Source: Shewanella sp. HN-41 (GTDB taxonomy: Bacteria > Pseudomonadota > Gammaproteobacteria > Enterobacterales > Shewanellaceae). Taken from it: a stretch of DNA of 64,000 bases. A program made the translations under genes and the position numbers. The stretch is from NCBI RefSeq assembly GCF_000217915.1, contig NZ_AFOZ01000022.1, forward strand, positions 113,666 through 177,665, read 5' to 3'. Below the pieces are notes generated by a model. The model searched no databases, was not told the origin of the DNA, and worked only from the letters and a program-made list of their open reading frames with translations. Below are positions 42,426 to 53,436 of this stretch, piece after piece. Each line of letters opens with the position of its first letter. The stretch's first letter is position 1.

Positions 42426-44276
42426 CTACACACTGACATCAAGGAAATGGGCTTTTTGATGACCAACAGAAGTGTAAAAACGCATTGCGCCGCTGTCCAT
42501 CTGTGTTGAAGGCGCCTCCTGACGATGTAATGCCGCCATAGATAGGTCCTGGCTATTTGGTGCTTGCAAAGTATTAAAGGCTAATGTCGCCATTGGAGGT
42601 TCAGCGCTATCAGTAATAGCCTCATCTTCGGTTGTCGAATGTGAAGATATCTGCTTCGCTATTGTTTGTTTTATCTTATCAATCACGTCTGTTACTGGTG
42701 TTGAAGACGACTCTTGGGGCTGGATAATATTGCCCGATGCATCCACTTCTCCCGCTATGCTAATAGTATGTTCCTTAAGGGGGGGCAACTCATCAATTTG
42801 GGCATCGGCACCTATCAAAGTTTGGACTGTTTCTTGATCCACAATTTGCTTCTGACGCTCCTTGGCCAATAATGCCTTAGCTTCATCCATTTTCTTTAAT
42901 GCTTCTGTGGCAACACGAATATCTGCACTAGAGGGATCCACTGGTGCCATTGCCGCCGCATAGACTTGCTTCATTTTATTGATTGTTGCTTGGGGATCAC
43001 CAGGCACAGCGGACACATCAATTTGAACTTCGCCATCGATCGCATAACGTTGCCCATCCGCGCCCTTTTGGTATTTAAAACTGGGACTCTGGGCATACTG
43101 TCCACCGACGGTCGCATGGGCGTGTTCATGGGCTTTTACTTCTAAATCCCTTGACTTAAGCGTTGCTACTTGTGTTTCTTGCTGTTTAATTGCCTCTTGC
43201 TCTTCGACTTGCTGTTGTTTCTCTTTAGCTATTTCGGAGGATTGCGCTTGTGTTGCATTTTTAGGTTCTTCTTCCCCCTGTGCGTTCACCCTGGCTTGGC
43301 TGTTCTGCGCCGCAAATATCGCAGCTAATGCTTGCTGTTTTTCCTCCTGCTCACGGGCGGCTTCCGCTTGCGCGGCTTTATCCTTTTGTGTCTTAACGTC
43401 TTTTTCATCGATTAAAGACTGGCCAAACAATGAGTTAAATTGCTCCTGCACCGTCTTTTGTTCTTTGCTATGTGGCTTTTGTTCAACAGGAGTCAAAGGA
43501 GGTTCATTCTGTACGGAAGGATTAATTCCAGAGAAAGCGACATCATTCCTCTTTATCTCCTCCCTAGAAATATCAGCGAAGACATCCGGTGCGGGCACTA
43601 TGTCTGAAACGATTGGCCCGCTCATTTGGGAAGAGGCGCCGTCCATTGGGCTGAGTGGCAAAGGAGGAACACCTATCGCGGAGGAATTTCCCCCGATACC
43701 AGTGAAGGCGGTGATTAAAGGCTCTAAGGCCGCAGTATCAATTGATGGGGAATATTGCGCCCCAAGTGCCACAGATGTCGACATCGGCGCGGCAATCTGC
43801 CCATCGCGCATGCCAGCAATCGAACGCGGGCCCGTCAGTAAACTGAAACTCGCGCTATCAGAATGTAAGGCCGCACTACGTAGGGAATCGAAACTCGGGC
43901 CATTTGGGCTGGGGAGAACAGTCAAATCAGATGAAGCTAAAGTAGAAAACGTCGTTATTCCAGTGCCAACGCCCGATGACTTACTGACAACAGAGCTATT
44001 CTCAGTCGCTAAAACAGTGGGATGAATCGAAGTAACTGATTTAGATGCAAAAAGAGAGGCAGCGCTAACTTCTCCAGCGGCACTGAACAAAAGGGGTTCA
44101 ATCGGCCCACTCGCTTCAATTCTAGGGGAGCTGGATAGTGAGGTTACAGCGGTTTGTGTTAATACCGTCTGATCACTCGTTCCTTGATAAACCTTAGTTT
44201 GATGCTGCGGCTTATCATGCCCTAAAAACGAAGAGGATGGCGCTCCAACCTTGGATGATAGCGCCACGACAGACAT
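42426..44276 (-). CDS. SprA-related putative metallopeptidase with disordered N-terminus
   Basis: The product is 616 residues. About 330 N-terminal residues are low-complexity, rich in Ser, Pro, Ala and Thr, followed by an acidic/Gln-rich coiled-coil-like stretch (about 280-370). The conserved domain includes KAHEHAHATVGGQYAQSP, whose HEHAH (383-387) is an HExxH zincin motif, then YAIDGEVQIDVSAVPGDP and MKQVYAAAMAPVDPS. This is the SprA-related family. There is no standard signal peptide. The function of the family is not settled. A small gene lies just upstream on the same strand. Confidence 0.82.
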   Translation of the reverse strand: MSVVALSSKVGAPSSSFLGHDKPQHQTKVYQGTSDQTVLTQTAVTSLSSSPRIEASGPIEPLLFSAAGEVSAASLFASKSVTSIHPTVLATENSSVVSKSSGVGTGITTFSTLASSDLTVLPSPNGPSFDSLRSAALHSDSASFSLLTGPRSIAGMRDGQIAAPMSTSVALGAQYSPSIDTAALEPLITAFTGIGGNSSAIGVPPLPLSPMDGASSQMSGPIVSDIVPAPDVFADISREEIKRNDVAFSGINPSVQNEPPLTPVEQKPHSKEQKTVQEQFNSLFGQSLIDEKDVKTQKDKAAQAEAAREQEEKQQALAAIFAAQNSQARVNAQGEEEPKNATQAQSSEIAKEKQQQVEEQEAIKQQETQVATLKSRDLEVKAHEHAHATVGGQYAQSPSFKYQKGADGQRYAIDGEVQIDVSAVPGDPQATINKMKQVYAAAMAPVDPSSADIRVATEALKKMDEAKALLAKERQKQIVDQETVQTLIGADAQIDELPPLKEHTISIAGEVDASGNIIQPQESSSTPVTDVIDKIKQTIAKQISSHSTTEDEAITDSAEPPMATLAFNTLQAPNSQDLSMAALHRQEAPSTQMDSGAMRFYTSVGHQKAHFLDVSV

Positions 44277-44281
44277 AGTAC

Positions 44282-44545
44282 TTATACCTTGATATCAATG
44301 ATCGAGCCTATAGTTTCTGAATCGGTTTCAAGCACTTCGGCTGATGCTTCACCTTGCCTTAATGACTCATTTGCGGCGAGCAATGCCGAGGTTTTATCGG
44401 TTTGAGCCACCTCTTGGCTGGGTTCTGTAGGTGTCGAACTCTGAGTCGGTGTCGGTTTAGCCACATCGATCGTCGCTTGAGTCAACCCAGATTGAGCACT
44501 TTGCAAACCCTGCAGACCGGATGAATAAGCAGATTGAATTTGCAT
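44282..44545 (-). CDS. Small companion protein of the SprA-related gene
   Basis: The product is 87 residues, starting MQIQSAYSSGLQGLQSAQSG. I chose the ATG at 44545 because AGGA lies seven bases upstream; a GTG at 44560 would add five residues. The N-terminal 30 residues are amphipathic and resemble the start of flagellar rod/hook proteins (alternating small residues, GLQ-AQ). The rest is Thr/Pro/Ser-rich and probably unstructured. It ends five bases before the SprA-related start, so the two form a pair. Function unknown. Confidence 0.75.
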   Translation of the reverse strand: MQIQSAYSSGLQGLQSAQSGLTQATIDVAKPTPTQSSTPTEPSQEVAQTDKTSALLAANESLRQGEASAEVLETDSETIGSIIDIKV

Positions 44546-44646
44546 GACGGTATCCTGCACGCGGTGATTAATGGGTCAATTATTGACCAGCCGCCAGTAA
44601 AAGTACAGGTTTTATCCGCATTCTAACCATTTATTTACGACCTGAT

Positions 44647-45762
44647 TTATCCTGTGATCCAATTGGCTTCCCAATCCTTAAATACGGGATTAAAACCCTG
44701 TAGTCGCATCTGTTTTATAACTTGCTCGACACTGCGATCATCGCTTATCTCAAATTGATCGAGTTGACTGTCAGGCGCTTGATAGCCACCCGGTTGCGTC
44801 GAACTGCCCGCACTGATTTGAGTTATTCCAAGTGGCATAAGATTATCCCTCAGCTCAGGACTTTCCCTTGTGGACATGCTGATATCAAGCTGTTGATTAA
44901 AAAGTCTAAATGCACAAATCATTTGCACTAAACCTAGATCCGATAACATCACTTTTGGGGTGATCCCGCCAGTACAAGGCCTTAGTCTGGGCAGCGAAAT
45001 ACTAAAGCGGGTGCGCCAATAGCGGCGCTCTAAATAGTCGAGATGATAACCCATCATTAACGCATCTAAACGCCAATCATCCAGCCCCAGTAATACCCCA
45101 AGACCAATTTTATCGACGCCCGCCGCCGCGATTCTGTCCGGTGTTGCTAAACGATAGGCAAAATCCCTTTTTTTACCTCGGGAATGATGACTTGCATACG
45201 TCTCTGGCTGATAGGTCTCTTGATAAATCATCACAGCATCTAAACCTAGTGTGACTAACTGGCGATAATGGTCCTCACTCATGGGCTGGACCTCCATCGC
45301 CACATGGCTAAATTGCTGCTTCACCAGCGGCAACATTTGCTTGAAATAATCGATGCCGACCTTAGTTTCATGCTCACCCGACACCAGTAAAATAGAATCG
45401 AACCCCCTATCTTTGATAATGGCCATCTCGGCCATCAACTCCTGTTCATTCAAGGTTTTGCGTTTGAGTTTGTTACTCATGCTAAAACCACAGTAATCAC
45501 ACTCATTAGCGCAGAGGTTCGAGACGTATAGCGGTAAATACATGCCCAGATTCGCACCAAATCGCTGCCGCGTAAGCGCCGCAGAATGCTGCGCCATGGT
45601 TTCGATATAAGGTTCAGCCGCAGGTGATAACAAGGCCATTAAGCTGCGTAAATCCCCTGCTGGACTGACTAACGCCCGCTCAACATCTTGGGCTGTACAA
45701 GAATACAAATCGAGTAACAATTTATCCCGTGGGATGTTGACAAATTCCGCTACAAAACTCAT
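44647..45762 (-). CDS. thiH: 2-iminoacetate synthase ThiH
   Basis: This 371-residue radical SAM enzyme cleaves tyrosine to dehydroglycine for the thiazole ring. The cluster motif CANECDYC gives Cys84, Cys88 and Cys91. The C-terminal BATS domain is complete ([12 protein letters not shown]). It overlaps thiG by four bases (ATGA). It is the last gene of the thiamin operon; a 100-bp gap to the small companion gene follows without a strong terminator. Confidence 0.96.
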   Translation of the reverse strand: MSFVAEFVNIPRDKLLLDLYSCTAQDVERALVSPAGDLRSLMALLSPAAEPYIETMAQHSAALTRQRFGANLGMYLPLYVSNLCANECDYCGFSMSNKLKRKTLNEQELMAEMAIIKDRGFDSILLVSGEHETKVGIDYFKQMLPLVKQQFSHVAMEVQPMSEDHYRQLVTLGLDAVMIYQETYQPETYASHHSRGKKRDFAYRLATPDRIAAAGVDKIGLGVLLGLDDWRLDALMMGYHLDYLERRYWRTRFSISLPRLRPCTGGITPKVMLSDLGLVQMICAFRLFNQQLDISMSTRESPELRDNLMPLGITQISAGSSTQPGGYQAPDSQLDQFEISDDRSVEQVIKQMRLQGFNPVFKDWEANWITG

Positions 45763-46523
45763 TGGTTTAAAAATCCTGTCAGAGGACTAGTATGTACCGC
45801 GCCCATTTGCACTCGGCCAAGCCCCGCTTCAAAGGCCCGTCTACCGCATTGCACCGCGTTTTTAAAGCACTCGGCCATCACTATCGGCGACGCACTGCTG
45901 GCGATGGCGGTGTTGACGAGCACCGCATCGGCGCCCAACTCCATTGCCCGCGCAGCCTGCGAAGGTGCGCCAATGCCTGCGTCGATCACCACTGGCACCC
46001 GCGCCTGCTCTATGATGATTTTTAAAAAGCTTTCAGTGACTAAACCTTGATTACTGCCAATCGGACTCGCCAGTGGCATAACCGCAGCGCAGCCCACGTC
46101 TTCCAAGCGACGACACAGCACAGGATCGGCATGCACGTAGGGCATCACGATAAAGCCTTTCTCACAGAGGATTCTGGCCGCCTCTAAGGTTTCTATCGCA
46201 TCGGGCATCAGATACTTAGGATCCGGGTGGATTTCGAGCTTAATCCACGAAGTGCCCAGCATTTCACGGGCAAGCTCGGCCGCAAACACCGCTTCCTTGG
46301 CGTTTCTCGCCCCCGAGGTGTTAGGCAATAGCCTTACTCCCGTTTGGCGTAACGGCGTGAGTAAATCATCAAGCCCCATTTTAAAATCAATTCTTTTCAT
46401 CGCAACTGTCACTAACTGCGATTTTGAAGCCGTTATCGCCTCGAGCATCACTTGGCTGTTGCTGAATTTTCCCGTTCCGGTAAATAACCGAGATTCAAAC
46501 TCCACATCGGCAATCGTTAACAT
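45759..46523 (-). CDS. thiG: Thiazole synthase ThiG
   Basis: This 254-residue barrel enzyme joins DXP, dehydroglycine and ThiS thiocarboxylate into the thiazole phosphate. The Schiff-base lysine is in [11 protein letters not shown]. The FTGTGKF start and ending [30 protein letters not shown] phosphate region are typical. It is one base downstream of thiS and overlaps thiH by four. Confidence 0.96.
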   Translation of the reverse strand: MLTIADVEFESRLFTGTGKFSNSQVMLEAITASKSQLVTVAMKRIDFKMGLDDLLTPLRQTGVRLLPNTSGARNAKEAVFAAELAREMLGTSWIKLEIHPDPKYLMPDAIETLEAARILCEKGFIVMPYVHADPVLCRRLEDVGCAAVMPLASPIGSNQGLVTESFLKIIIEQARVPVVIDAGIGAPSQAARAMELGADAVLVNTAIASSASPIVMAECFKNAVQCGRRAFEAGLGRVQMGAVHTSPLTGFLNQ

Positions 46524-46524
46524 A

Positions 46525-46728
46525 CTAACCTCCCGCTACAGCTGAAAAAAGCTCTAATTTATCTTCATGTTGGCAGAGAATCGATTGCCAGCGATTACGC
46601 GGAACCACCTCTGCATTGAGCACGATAGCAACCGAATCGAGGGCGATATCTTGCGCGAGGATCACCGCCGCGAGTGACGTCGGTTCAGTTAACGACTGTG
46701 GGACATTATTTATGTGAATTAAAATCAT
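46525..46728 (-). CDS. thiS: Sulfur carrier protein ThiS
   Basis: This 67-residue ubiquitin-like protein ends in the Gly-Gly (SAVAGG) that is adenylated by ThiF and converted to a thiocarboxylate. The true start is the ATG at 46728, which falls one base after the thiF stop. A longer frame that overlaps thiF is rejected. The two-base spacing to thiF and thiG shows translational coupling. Confidence 0.93.
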   Translation of the reverse strand: MILIHINNVPQSLTEPTSLAAVILAQDIALDSVAIVLNAEVVPRNRWQSILCQHEDKLELFSAVAGG

Positions 46729-46729
46729 A

Positions 46730-47710
46730 TCAAACCTCAAACCAATGCATCTTGGTTGATGGGGTAACCTCTTTTGGACCACACACATCACAATGGGGAT
46801 CCCGCGTTAACGCAGCAGCAGTCCATGAAAGTGATTTAGCGTCGAAACGCCAAAAACGCCCCAACAGGGCGTTTTTAGGTTCATCACAACGGCTATCCAC
46901 ACTCAGCAAGAGTTGCATAGCTACCAAGGATTGCATTGATGCCATCACGCCCACGCTCGGGCCGAGTACACCTTGTGTACTGCAGCTCTGCGACACTCGA
47001 GTCTGTGCGGGGAAAATACAGTGATAACAACCACCTGAGGGGAACTGCATTTGATCAACAGCGAACAACTGGCCGCTAAATGCCGTGATTGATGCACTGA
47101 CTAAAGGCAAAGCAGCTTCGATACAACTACGATTAATGGCTTGGCGAGTCGCAAAGTTATCGGTGCAGTCAAGCACAAGCACTCTTTTACCCTGTTGCTT
47201 TGCCTGTAAAATACTAGCCAAGTGATGAGCCACAGTTTCTGTATTAAATGCTGTTTCATGGGCAGTCACAGTACACTGCGGCGCTAAACGATTGAGCTTT
47301 TGCTTGGCAACTCTCGCCTTATTGAGCCCAATATCGCCATCGCTGAATAACAATTGTCTTGGCAGATTCGAGACTTCAACCTTGTCCATATCGATTAAGG
47401 TCAAGTTGCCAATACCTGCGCAGGCTAGATACTGCGCAGCCAATTGCCCTAAACCGCCAAGACCGATAATCGCGACACTGGCGTCGGCCAGTTGCAATTG
47501 CCCGACCTCCCCCACTTCTGGCAATAAGACTTGCCGTGAATAGCGCATAAAATCAGCATCGCTGAGTGTATGAGCGCTGTTTGTATGAGCACTGTTTGTA
47601 TGAGCACTGTTTGTATGAGCACTGTTTGTATGAGCACTGTTTGTATGAGCACTGAGAACTTCAGCGTGAGCAAGCGATTGATTTTTACCCATGCTTTGCA
47701 CCCAACTCAT
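46730..47710 (-). CDS. thiF: ThiS adenylyltransferase ThiF, with N-terminal repeat extension
   Basis: This E1-like enzyme activates ThiS with ATP. It has the nucleotide loop [19 protein letters not shown], the aspartate motif [14 protein letters not shown], two CxxC pairs for zinc (CYHC, CDVC) and a catalytic Cys near [11 protein letters not shown]. The typical protein begins at about [17 protein letters not shown]. Here it is preceded by about 46 residues with five copies of SAHTN. Two candidate starts, ATG 47710 and 47692, are both inside a duplicated 18-bp unit; both overlap thiDE. From 47710 the length is 326. Confidence 0.9.
   Translation of the reverse strand: MSWVQSMGKNQSLAHAEVLSAHTNSAHTNSAHTNSAHTNSAHTNSAHTLSDADFMRYSRQVLLPEVGEVGQLQLADASVAIIGLGGLGQLAAQYLACAGIGNLTLIDMDKVEVSNLPRQLLFSDGDIGLNKARVAKQKLNRLAPQCTVTAHETAFNTETVAHHLASILQAKQQGKRVLVLDCTDNFATRQAINRSCIEAALPLVSASITAFSGQLFAVDQMQFPSGGCYHCIFPAQTRVSQSCSTQGVLGPSVGVMASMQSLVAMQLLLSVDSRCDEPKNALLGRFWRFDAKSLSWTAAALTRDPHCDVCGPKEVTPSTKMHWFEV
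47568..47653. repeat. 15-bp tandem repeat within thiF
   Basis: Six near-identical units of GTATGAGCACTGTTT (plus strand) begin at 47568, 47583, 47598, 47613, 47628 and 47643. The first has one change and the last is partial. On the coding strand they encode SAHTN repeats in frame. Length changes in multiples of 15 bp would keep the frame. Confidence 0.95.
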
Positions 47711-49526
47711 GTTTTGCACCCAATACCTCAGACACGCAGCGTTGCGCCCAAGCTTGGCTAAGCTCTGCAAAGGCGGCGAACGGATCCTTAGCTTTCGTTA
47801 TTGCACGCACCACAGCAATATTGCCAACGCCAGTGGCTTTCACGCCTGCCAGATTGTCTAGATCAATGCCACCAATGGCGACCAAGGGATAATGGTCTTG
47901 GAGCAACGCCACATAGTGTTTAAGTTTGACTAAACCTTGGGGCGTAGAAGGCATCTGCTTCGTCGTAGTTGGAAATATGTGCCCAAGGGCGATGTAGGAT
48001 GGCGAGTATTGATGCGCCAATAGCAACTCGAAATAACTGTGGCTAGATATACCAAGCGCGAGTCCCGCCGCTTGAATAGCCGCTAAGTCAGTAGCGGCGA
48101 GATCTTCTTGGCCTAAATGCACTCCAAAGGCATGGTGCTTTATCGCTAACTGCCAGTGATCATTGATAAAAAGCTGCGCATTAAAATGCTTACCTAAGGC
48201 AATGGCCGTTTGAATTTTTGCGTCTAAATCAGAACCAACTAGCGCAGACTTGCCTAAATCAGATTCAGCGAGTTCTGCAGCGGTTGACTCGCTGGAATCG
48301 GTTTTTATCCGTAACTGCACGGTTTTAACGCCGGCAGCTAACAAACTTTCCAGCATGACTAAGTCACTCACCACGGGATAAACACCGAGATCGGTCTCGA
48401 GCACTTTAAAGCCGAGGGATGAAATATCTTGAGGTGGCGTCGAGGTTATTCTTACCTGAGCGGTTGCCTGATCTGTTGCAGATAAATCACTCACAATATC
48501 AAGGTGTTGGTTGAGGTGATTATTGATAAAATTGCCATCACACTGATTTATCTTGGCATAGCGGGATAAATCATTAGGCCAACCCGTACGGGCCAGCGGC
48601 CCTGGACCTTGCCCTAGGCCAATCGCCGCGCTTAAGCCTTGACTCACATAGGCTTTCGCAACAACCACCGCATCTTGTAATACAAAATCCTGCGCTAACA
48701 CGGCGGCAATGGCCGATGACAAAGTACAGCCGCTACCATGGTTATGACGGGTATTAACCCGCTGACTTGCTAACCAGAAACGCCCATTTTGATGAAGCTC
48801 TGAGCTCGCGCGCACTTGATGGCAAACCAGATAATCCTCGGCAAGCTCACTATCCCAGCTGTTACTCTTGTGAGCGATATCGTGAGCGATATTGTGAGCG
48901 TTAGCCTGAAAGCTCACATCCCCTCCCTTGGCGAGCACGCTGCAATCAAGACTCTGGGATAAAGCCAATGCCGCGGCTGCGAATTGCGCTTTAGTCGAAA
49001 CATCACTGTGAGTTAACCGTCCAAGTTCGAGCACATTGGGTGTGATAAGGTCGATTAAACCTCTGAAGGGTTTGAAATCTAAAGCTGATTTAGCCGTATT
49101 TTTTATATCCAGACGGTTATCTGCTGCTAACGCGTCACCACAGCTGGCGACCATCACAGGATCGACAATCACAGGCACAGTTGGATAGTGGATTTTAAAA
49201 CTCGCGATCCAATCTGCCAGCAATCCCACTTGAGTTTGATCCGCCAGTAAGCCGATTTTGATCGCTTTGGGCGGCAAATCGGAAAGTAAAGTCGTCAGCT
49301 GCGCCAATAGCATCGCCGCTGATACGGGTTCGACTAAGGTGACCGCCACTGAGCTTTGCGCCGTCACTGTGGTGATCACACTGCAACCATGACAACCCAA
49401 ATCTTGAATTGTCGCTAAGTCCGCCTGAATACCGGCACCGCCGCCGCAGTCTGAACCGGCTATGGTCCAAACAAGCGCGGGGCGCTCGGTATTCATGGGC
49501 AATTTATCCCCATGAATATCCTGCAT
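47685..49526 (-). CDS. thiDE: Bifunctional HMP kinase/HMP-P kinase and thiamin-phosphate synthase (ThiD-ThiE fusion)
   Basis: The product is 613 residues. The N-terminal ThiD part (about 10-310) has the opening [19 protein letters not shown] and the ribokinase-type catalytic motif [15 protein letters not shown]. It phosphorylates hydroxymethylpyrimidine twice. The C-terminal ThiE part (about 390-605) has [36 protein letters not shown] and VAIGGID; it couples HMP-PP with thiazole-P. A 70-80 residue linker joins them. An in-frame 12-bp repeat encodes AHxI units near residue 210-220. It starts two bases after thiC. Confidence 0.94.
   Translation of the reverse strand: MQDIHGDKLPMNTERPALVWTIAGSDCGGGAGIQADLATIQDLGCHGCSVITTVTAQSSVAVTLVEPVSAAMLLAQLTTLLSDLPPKAIKIGLLADQTQVGLLADWIASFKIHYPTVPVIVDPVMVASCGDALAADNRLDIKNTAKSALDFKPFRGLIDLITPNVLELGRLTHSDVSTKAQFAAAALALSQSLDCSVLAKGGDVSFQANAHNIAHDIAHKSNSWDSELAEDYLVCHQVRASSELHQNGRFWLASQRVNTRHNHGSGCTLSSAIAAVLAQDFVLQDAVVVAKAYVSQGLSAAIGLGQGPGPLARTGWPNDLSRYAKINQCDGNFINNHLNQHLDIVSDLSATDQATAQVRITSTPPQDISSLGFKVLETDLGVYPVVSDLVMLESLLAAGVKTVQLRIKTDSSESTAAELAESDLGKSALVGSDLDAKIQTAIALGKHFNAQLFINDHWQLAIKHHAFGVHLGQEDLAATDLAAIQAAGLALGISSHSYFELLLAHQYSPSYIALGHIFPTTTKQMPSTPQGLVKLKHYVALLQDHYPLVAIGGIDLDNLAGVKATGVGNIAVVRAITKAKDPFAAFAELSQAWAQRCVSEVLGAKHELGAKHG
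47690..47725. repeat. 18-bp duplication at the thiDE-thiF junction
   Basis: Two adjacent 18-bp units (47690-47707 and 47708-47725) are near-identical. They encode the repeated [10 protein letters not shown] at the end of ThiE. In the thiF frame each contains an ATG start (47692 and 47710). Confidence 0.9.
48870..48905. repeat. 12-bp tandem repeat within thiDE
   Basis: Three units of GTGAGCGATATC (plus strand) with few changes start at 48870, 48882 and 48894. They encode a repeated Ala-His-x-Ile/Asn in a surface loop of the ThiD domain. Confidence 0.8.
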
Positions 49527-49528
49527 AA

Positions 49529-51709
<2,181 letters not shown>

Positions 51710-51796
51710 TTAAATCTAAACATTAAGGCTTAAAACACTGCTGAGTAAATAGGTGTTAAAGCCGGCTATTTTCGCGATTTAATGTGTGTTATTACG

Positions 51797-51890
51797 CTTG
51801 TTTCCTTCGCAGGTTTTAACCTGATCAGGTTCAACGGATCCCGAATAAACGGTCTCAGCCAAGAGGCACTCCGACAAGATGAGTGCGCAG
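51797..51890 (-). ncRNA. TPP riboswitch (THI element)
   Basis: Read leftward, the sequence contains the characteristic CTGAGA (51858-51853), followed by GAACCTGATCAGGTT and ACCTGCGAAGG (to 51801). These are the conserved THI-box blocks that bind thiamin pyrophosphate. It controls thiC and the downstream operon. The platform between it and the ATG is not a plain terminator; RBS sequestration is likely. Confidence 0.96.
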
Positions 51891-52050
51891 TATAGACAGA
51901 AGCGGCAGCAACAAACAAGGAAAAAAGCAATTAAAAATCTTAACTACCAATCCAAAATAAAGATTCATAATTTATTGTTTTTAATTAAATAAATTAAATT
52001 AAACCAATTAAATTATAATTAGTGTGAAAACAAATCATCAAACAAAGTCA
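51891..52050. other. AT-rich intergenic stretch
   Basis: Between the riboswitch and the stop of the next leftward gene at 52051. It probably holds the thiC promoter. The sequence from 51950 to 52020 is very AT-rich (repeated ATTAAATTAA). No gene or terminator hairpin is seen. Confidence 0.5.
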
Positions 52051-52794
52051 CTATTGATGGGGTTTGAGCATCATTTTATTTAATCGAGATTGGATGGCAT
52101 CATCAATAGCTTGATTGATTTTCTTGCCACTACAATCAAATGGGAAGCCTAAATTTTCGGCGTAAGGATTAACTTGAGTGCCGACTTGTACGACGCGATA
52201 ACAAGTGTCCCCTTTACGCACAATACGATTTGGATCTAAGGGTAAATCTAGACTCGTTGTGCCACCAAAATCATCGGCGTTAGGGACAAATAACACCTCC
52301 ATCTCTGGGCTCATTTCGCTCATGTTCGATTTCCGGGTGAATTTATCGGCCTGCTCAATGACGAGATCATCGAGCGCTTGCTCACGCTGACGTTCAAAAT
52401 ATTGCTGGGTGAATAGGCCAACACTCGCGCTTGACGCTTCAAATCCCTGATCACTTTTCCCTTGAGCACCTATTCCTTCCTGGTTGGACTCTAGTATTTG
52501 CGATTGCGCTGGCCGAGCAGACGCCTTTGTCGTGCTAACCGATTTAACCGCTGTTGCATCTGCAGACTGAGGCTCCTGCACAGCTTCGGTTTCAGTGGTT
52601 GTTGCAGGCTTAAGCACTGGCTTAGGTGCAAGTTTAGATTGTATAACCGCTGACTCGACTATTTTATCCTGCAACACCTTGACTGGCTGAATAGTCACAG
52701 TCTGTGTGGACGCTTCTGCCCTGAAAGTCGCACTATTACTAAGGTTTGGCTGCGTTGAAGGGGCGTATATAAAGTAAGCCTTGAGTGCGCTCAC
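52051..52794 (-). CDS. Proline/threonine-rich protein, downstream ORF of a TonB-like pair
   Basis: The product is 247 residues from a GTG at 52794 that overlaps the upstream ORF by four bases (GTGA). It starts SALKAYFIYAP, then has a Pro/Lys/Thr/Gln-rich segment (about 40-130), then a C-terminal region with two cysteines (GDTCYRVV, FPFDCSGKK) that may form a disulfide. No signal peptide or membrane segment is present on its own. In layout it looks like the periplasmic part of a TonB- or GspB-like protein whose anchor is in the upstream ORF. No database family is recognised. Confidence 0.72.
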   Translation of the reverse strand: MSALKAYFIYAPSTQPNLSNSATFRAEASTQTVTIQPVKVLQDKIVESAVIQSKLAPKPVLKPATTTETEAVQEPQSADATAVKSVSTTKASARPAQSQILESNQEGIGAQGKSDQGFEASSASVGLFTQQYFERQREQALDDLVIEQADKFTRKSNMSEMSPEMEVLFVPNADDFGGTTSLDLPLDPNRIVRKGDTCYRVVQVGTQVNPYAENLGFPFDCSGKKINQAIDDAIQSRLNKMMLKPHQ

Positions 52795-53144
52795 CTTTGG
52801 GCCCCGATCGGCTTGGGATAAACCTGATTCACTCTGTTGACTGCGCCATAAAAAACCAAAAGGAATAACAATAAACCGTGGCCGAGTAGCACCCCAAGTA
52901 ATAGGGTTATATTCGAAGCGCTAAGTCGATATCCCCAACCAAGACTCTGTTTTCCCTCAAATACAGTCATCCCTCCATTATCTTGCTTATCAATCAAATC
53001 GAGTGGCAATAGCGTATTGAATGGCATTCCTGAGGCGCTGTGGGAAAAGCCTATAATGGGCTTGAAGCCCTCCGCCGCGGATATGTTATCTGCTTTGGAT
53101 TTCGTGGCATCACTTGGTGCTAAATAAGATTGAAAAGGCAACAT
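52791..53144 (-). CDS. Single-pass membrane protein, upstream ORF of a TonB-like pair
   Basis: The product is 117 residues with a cytoplasmic N-terminal region of about 75 and one membrane helix at about 78-102 (NITLLLGVLLGHGLLLFLLVFY), ending PKPIGAQR. It ends within the start codon of the next ORF. Joined, the two would give about 364 residues with an N-terminal anchor, Pro-rich linker and small C-terminal domain. No start alternative is better than ATG 53144. No family is recognised. Confidence 0.72.
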   Translation of the reverse strand: MLPFQSYLAPSDATKSKADNISAAEGFKPIIGFSHSASGMPFNTLLPLDLIDKQDNGGMTVFEGKQSLGWGYRLSASNITLLLGVLLGHGLLLFLLVFYGAVNRVNQVYPKPIGAQR

Positions 53145-53350
53145 CCATCCCCTAGAACTGAACTATTCCATTTATCTCTAACGCAAATTAGAGAAAATGA
53201 CTCGGGCAAAGTTCCAAGGGTTTTGCTTTAATTGACGTAGGTTTTTGCTTTAATTGACATAGCTAACAAGCCACTGTGGTAACACTTTGGCGTTGAACAA
53301 TAGTCACTGAATGGATGTTTTCATCAAAATGCTTGCGGACAAAAATCATT

Positions 53351-53372
53351 TTAGCTTACACGTGTAAGCTAA
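53351..53372. promoter_or_regulatory. 22-bp perfect palindrome, FabR-like operator
   Basis: The core AGCTTACACGTGTAAGCT (53353-53370) extends to a 22-bp perfect inverted repeat 65 bp upstream of the hlyIII ATG. It resembles FabR (YijC) TetR-family operators. As I recall, E. coli FabR sites were grouped by footprinting at fabA, fabB and yqfA; this hlyIII is the YqfA family. The 292-bp gap holds no gene. Confidence 0.75.
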
Positions 53373-53436
53373 TTATGGCTTTCAATTTGATCAGCTGTTA
53401 GACTGGGTCATTATCGCTATTGAGTGAATATTTACT

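Noticed and set aside
47568..47653. Possible CRISPR array
   Set aside because: Units of 15 bp directly abut with no spacers, keep reading frame, and lie in thiF; no cas genes are present.
52785..52800. Possible programmed -1 frameshift (CCCAAAG) joining the TonB-like ORFs
   Set aside because: The heptamer is not in the phase needed for X-XXY-YYZ slippage in the upstream frame, and no stimulator hairpin is evident; simple GTGA overlap explains the layout.
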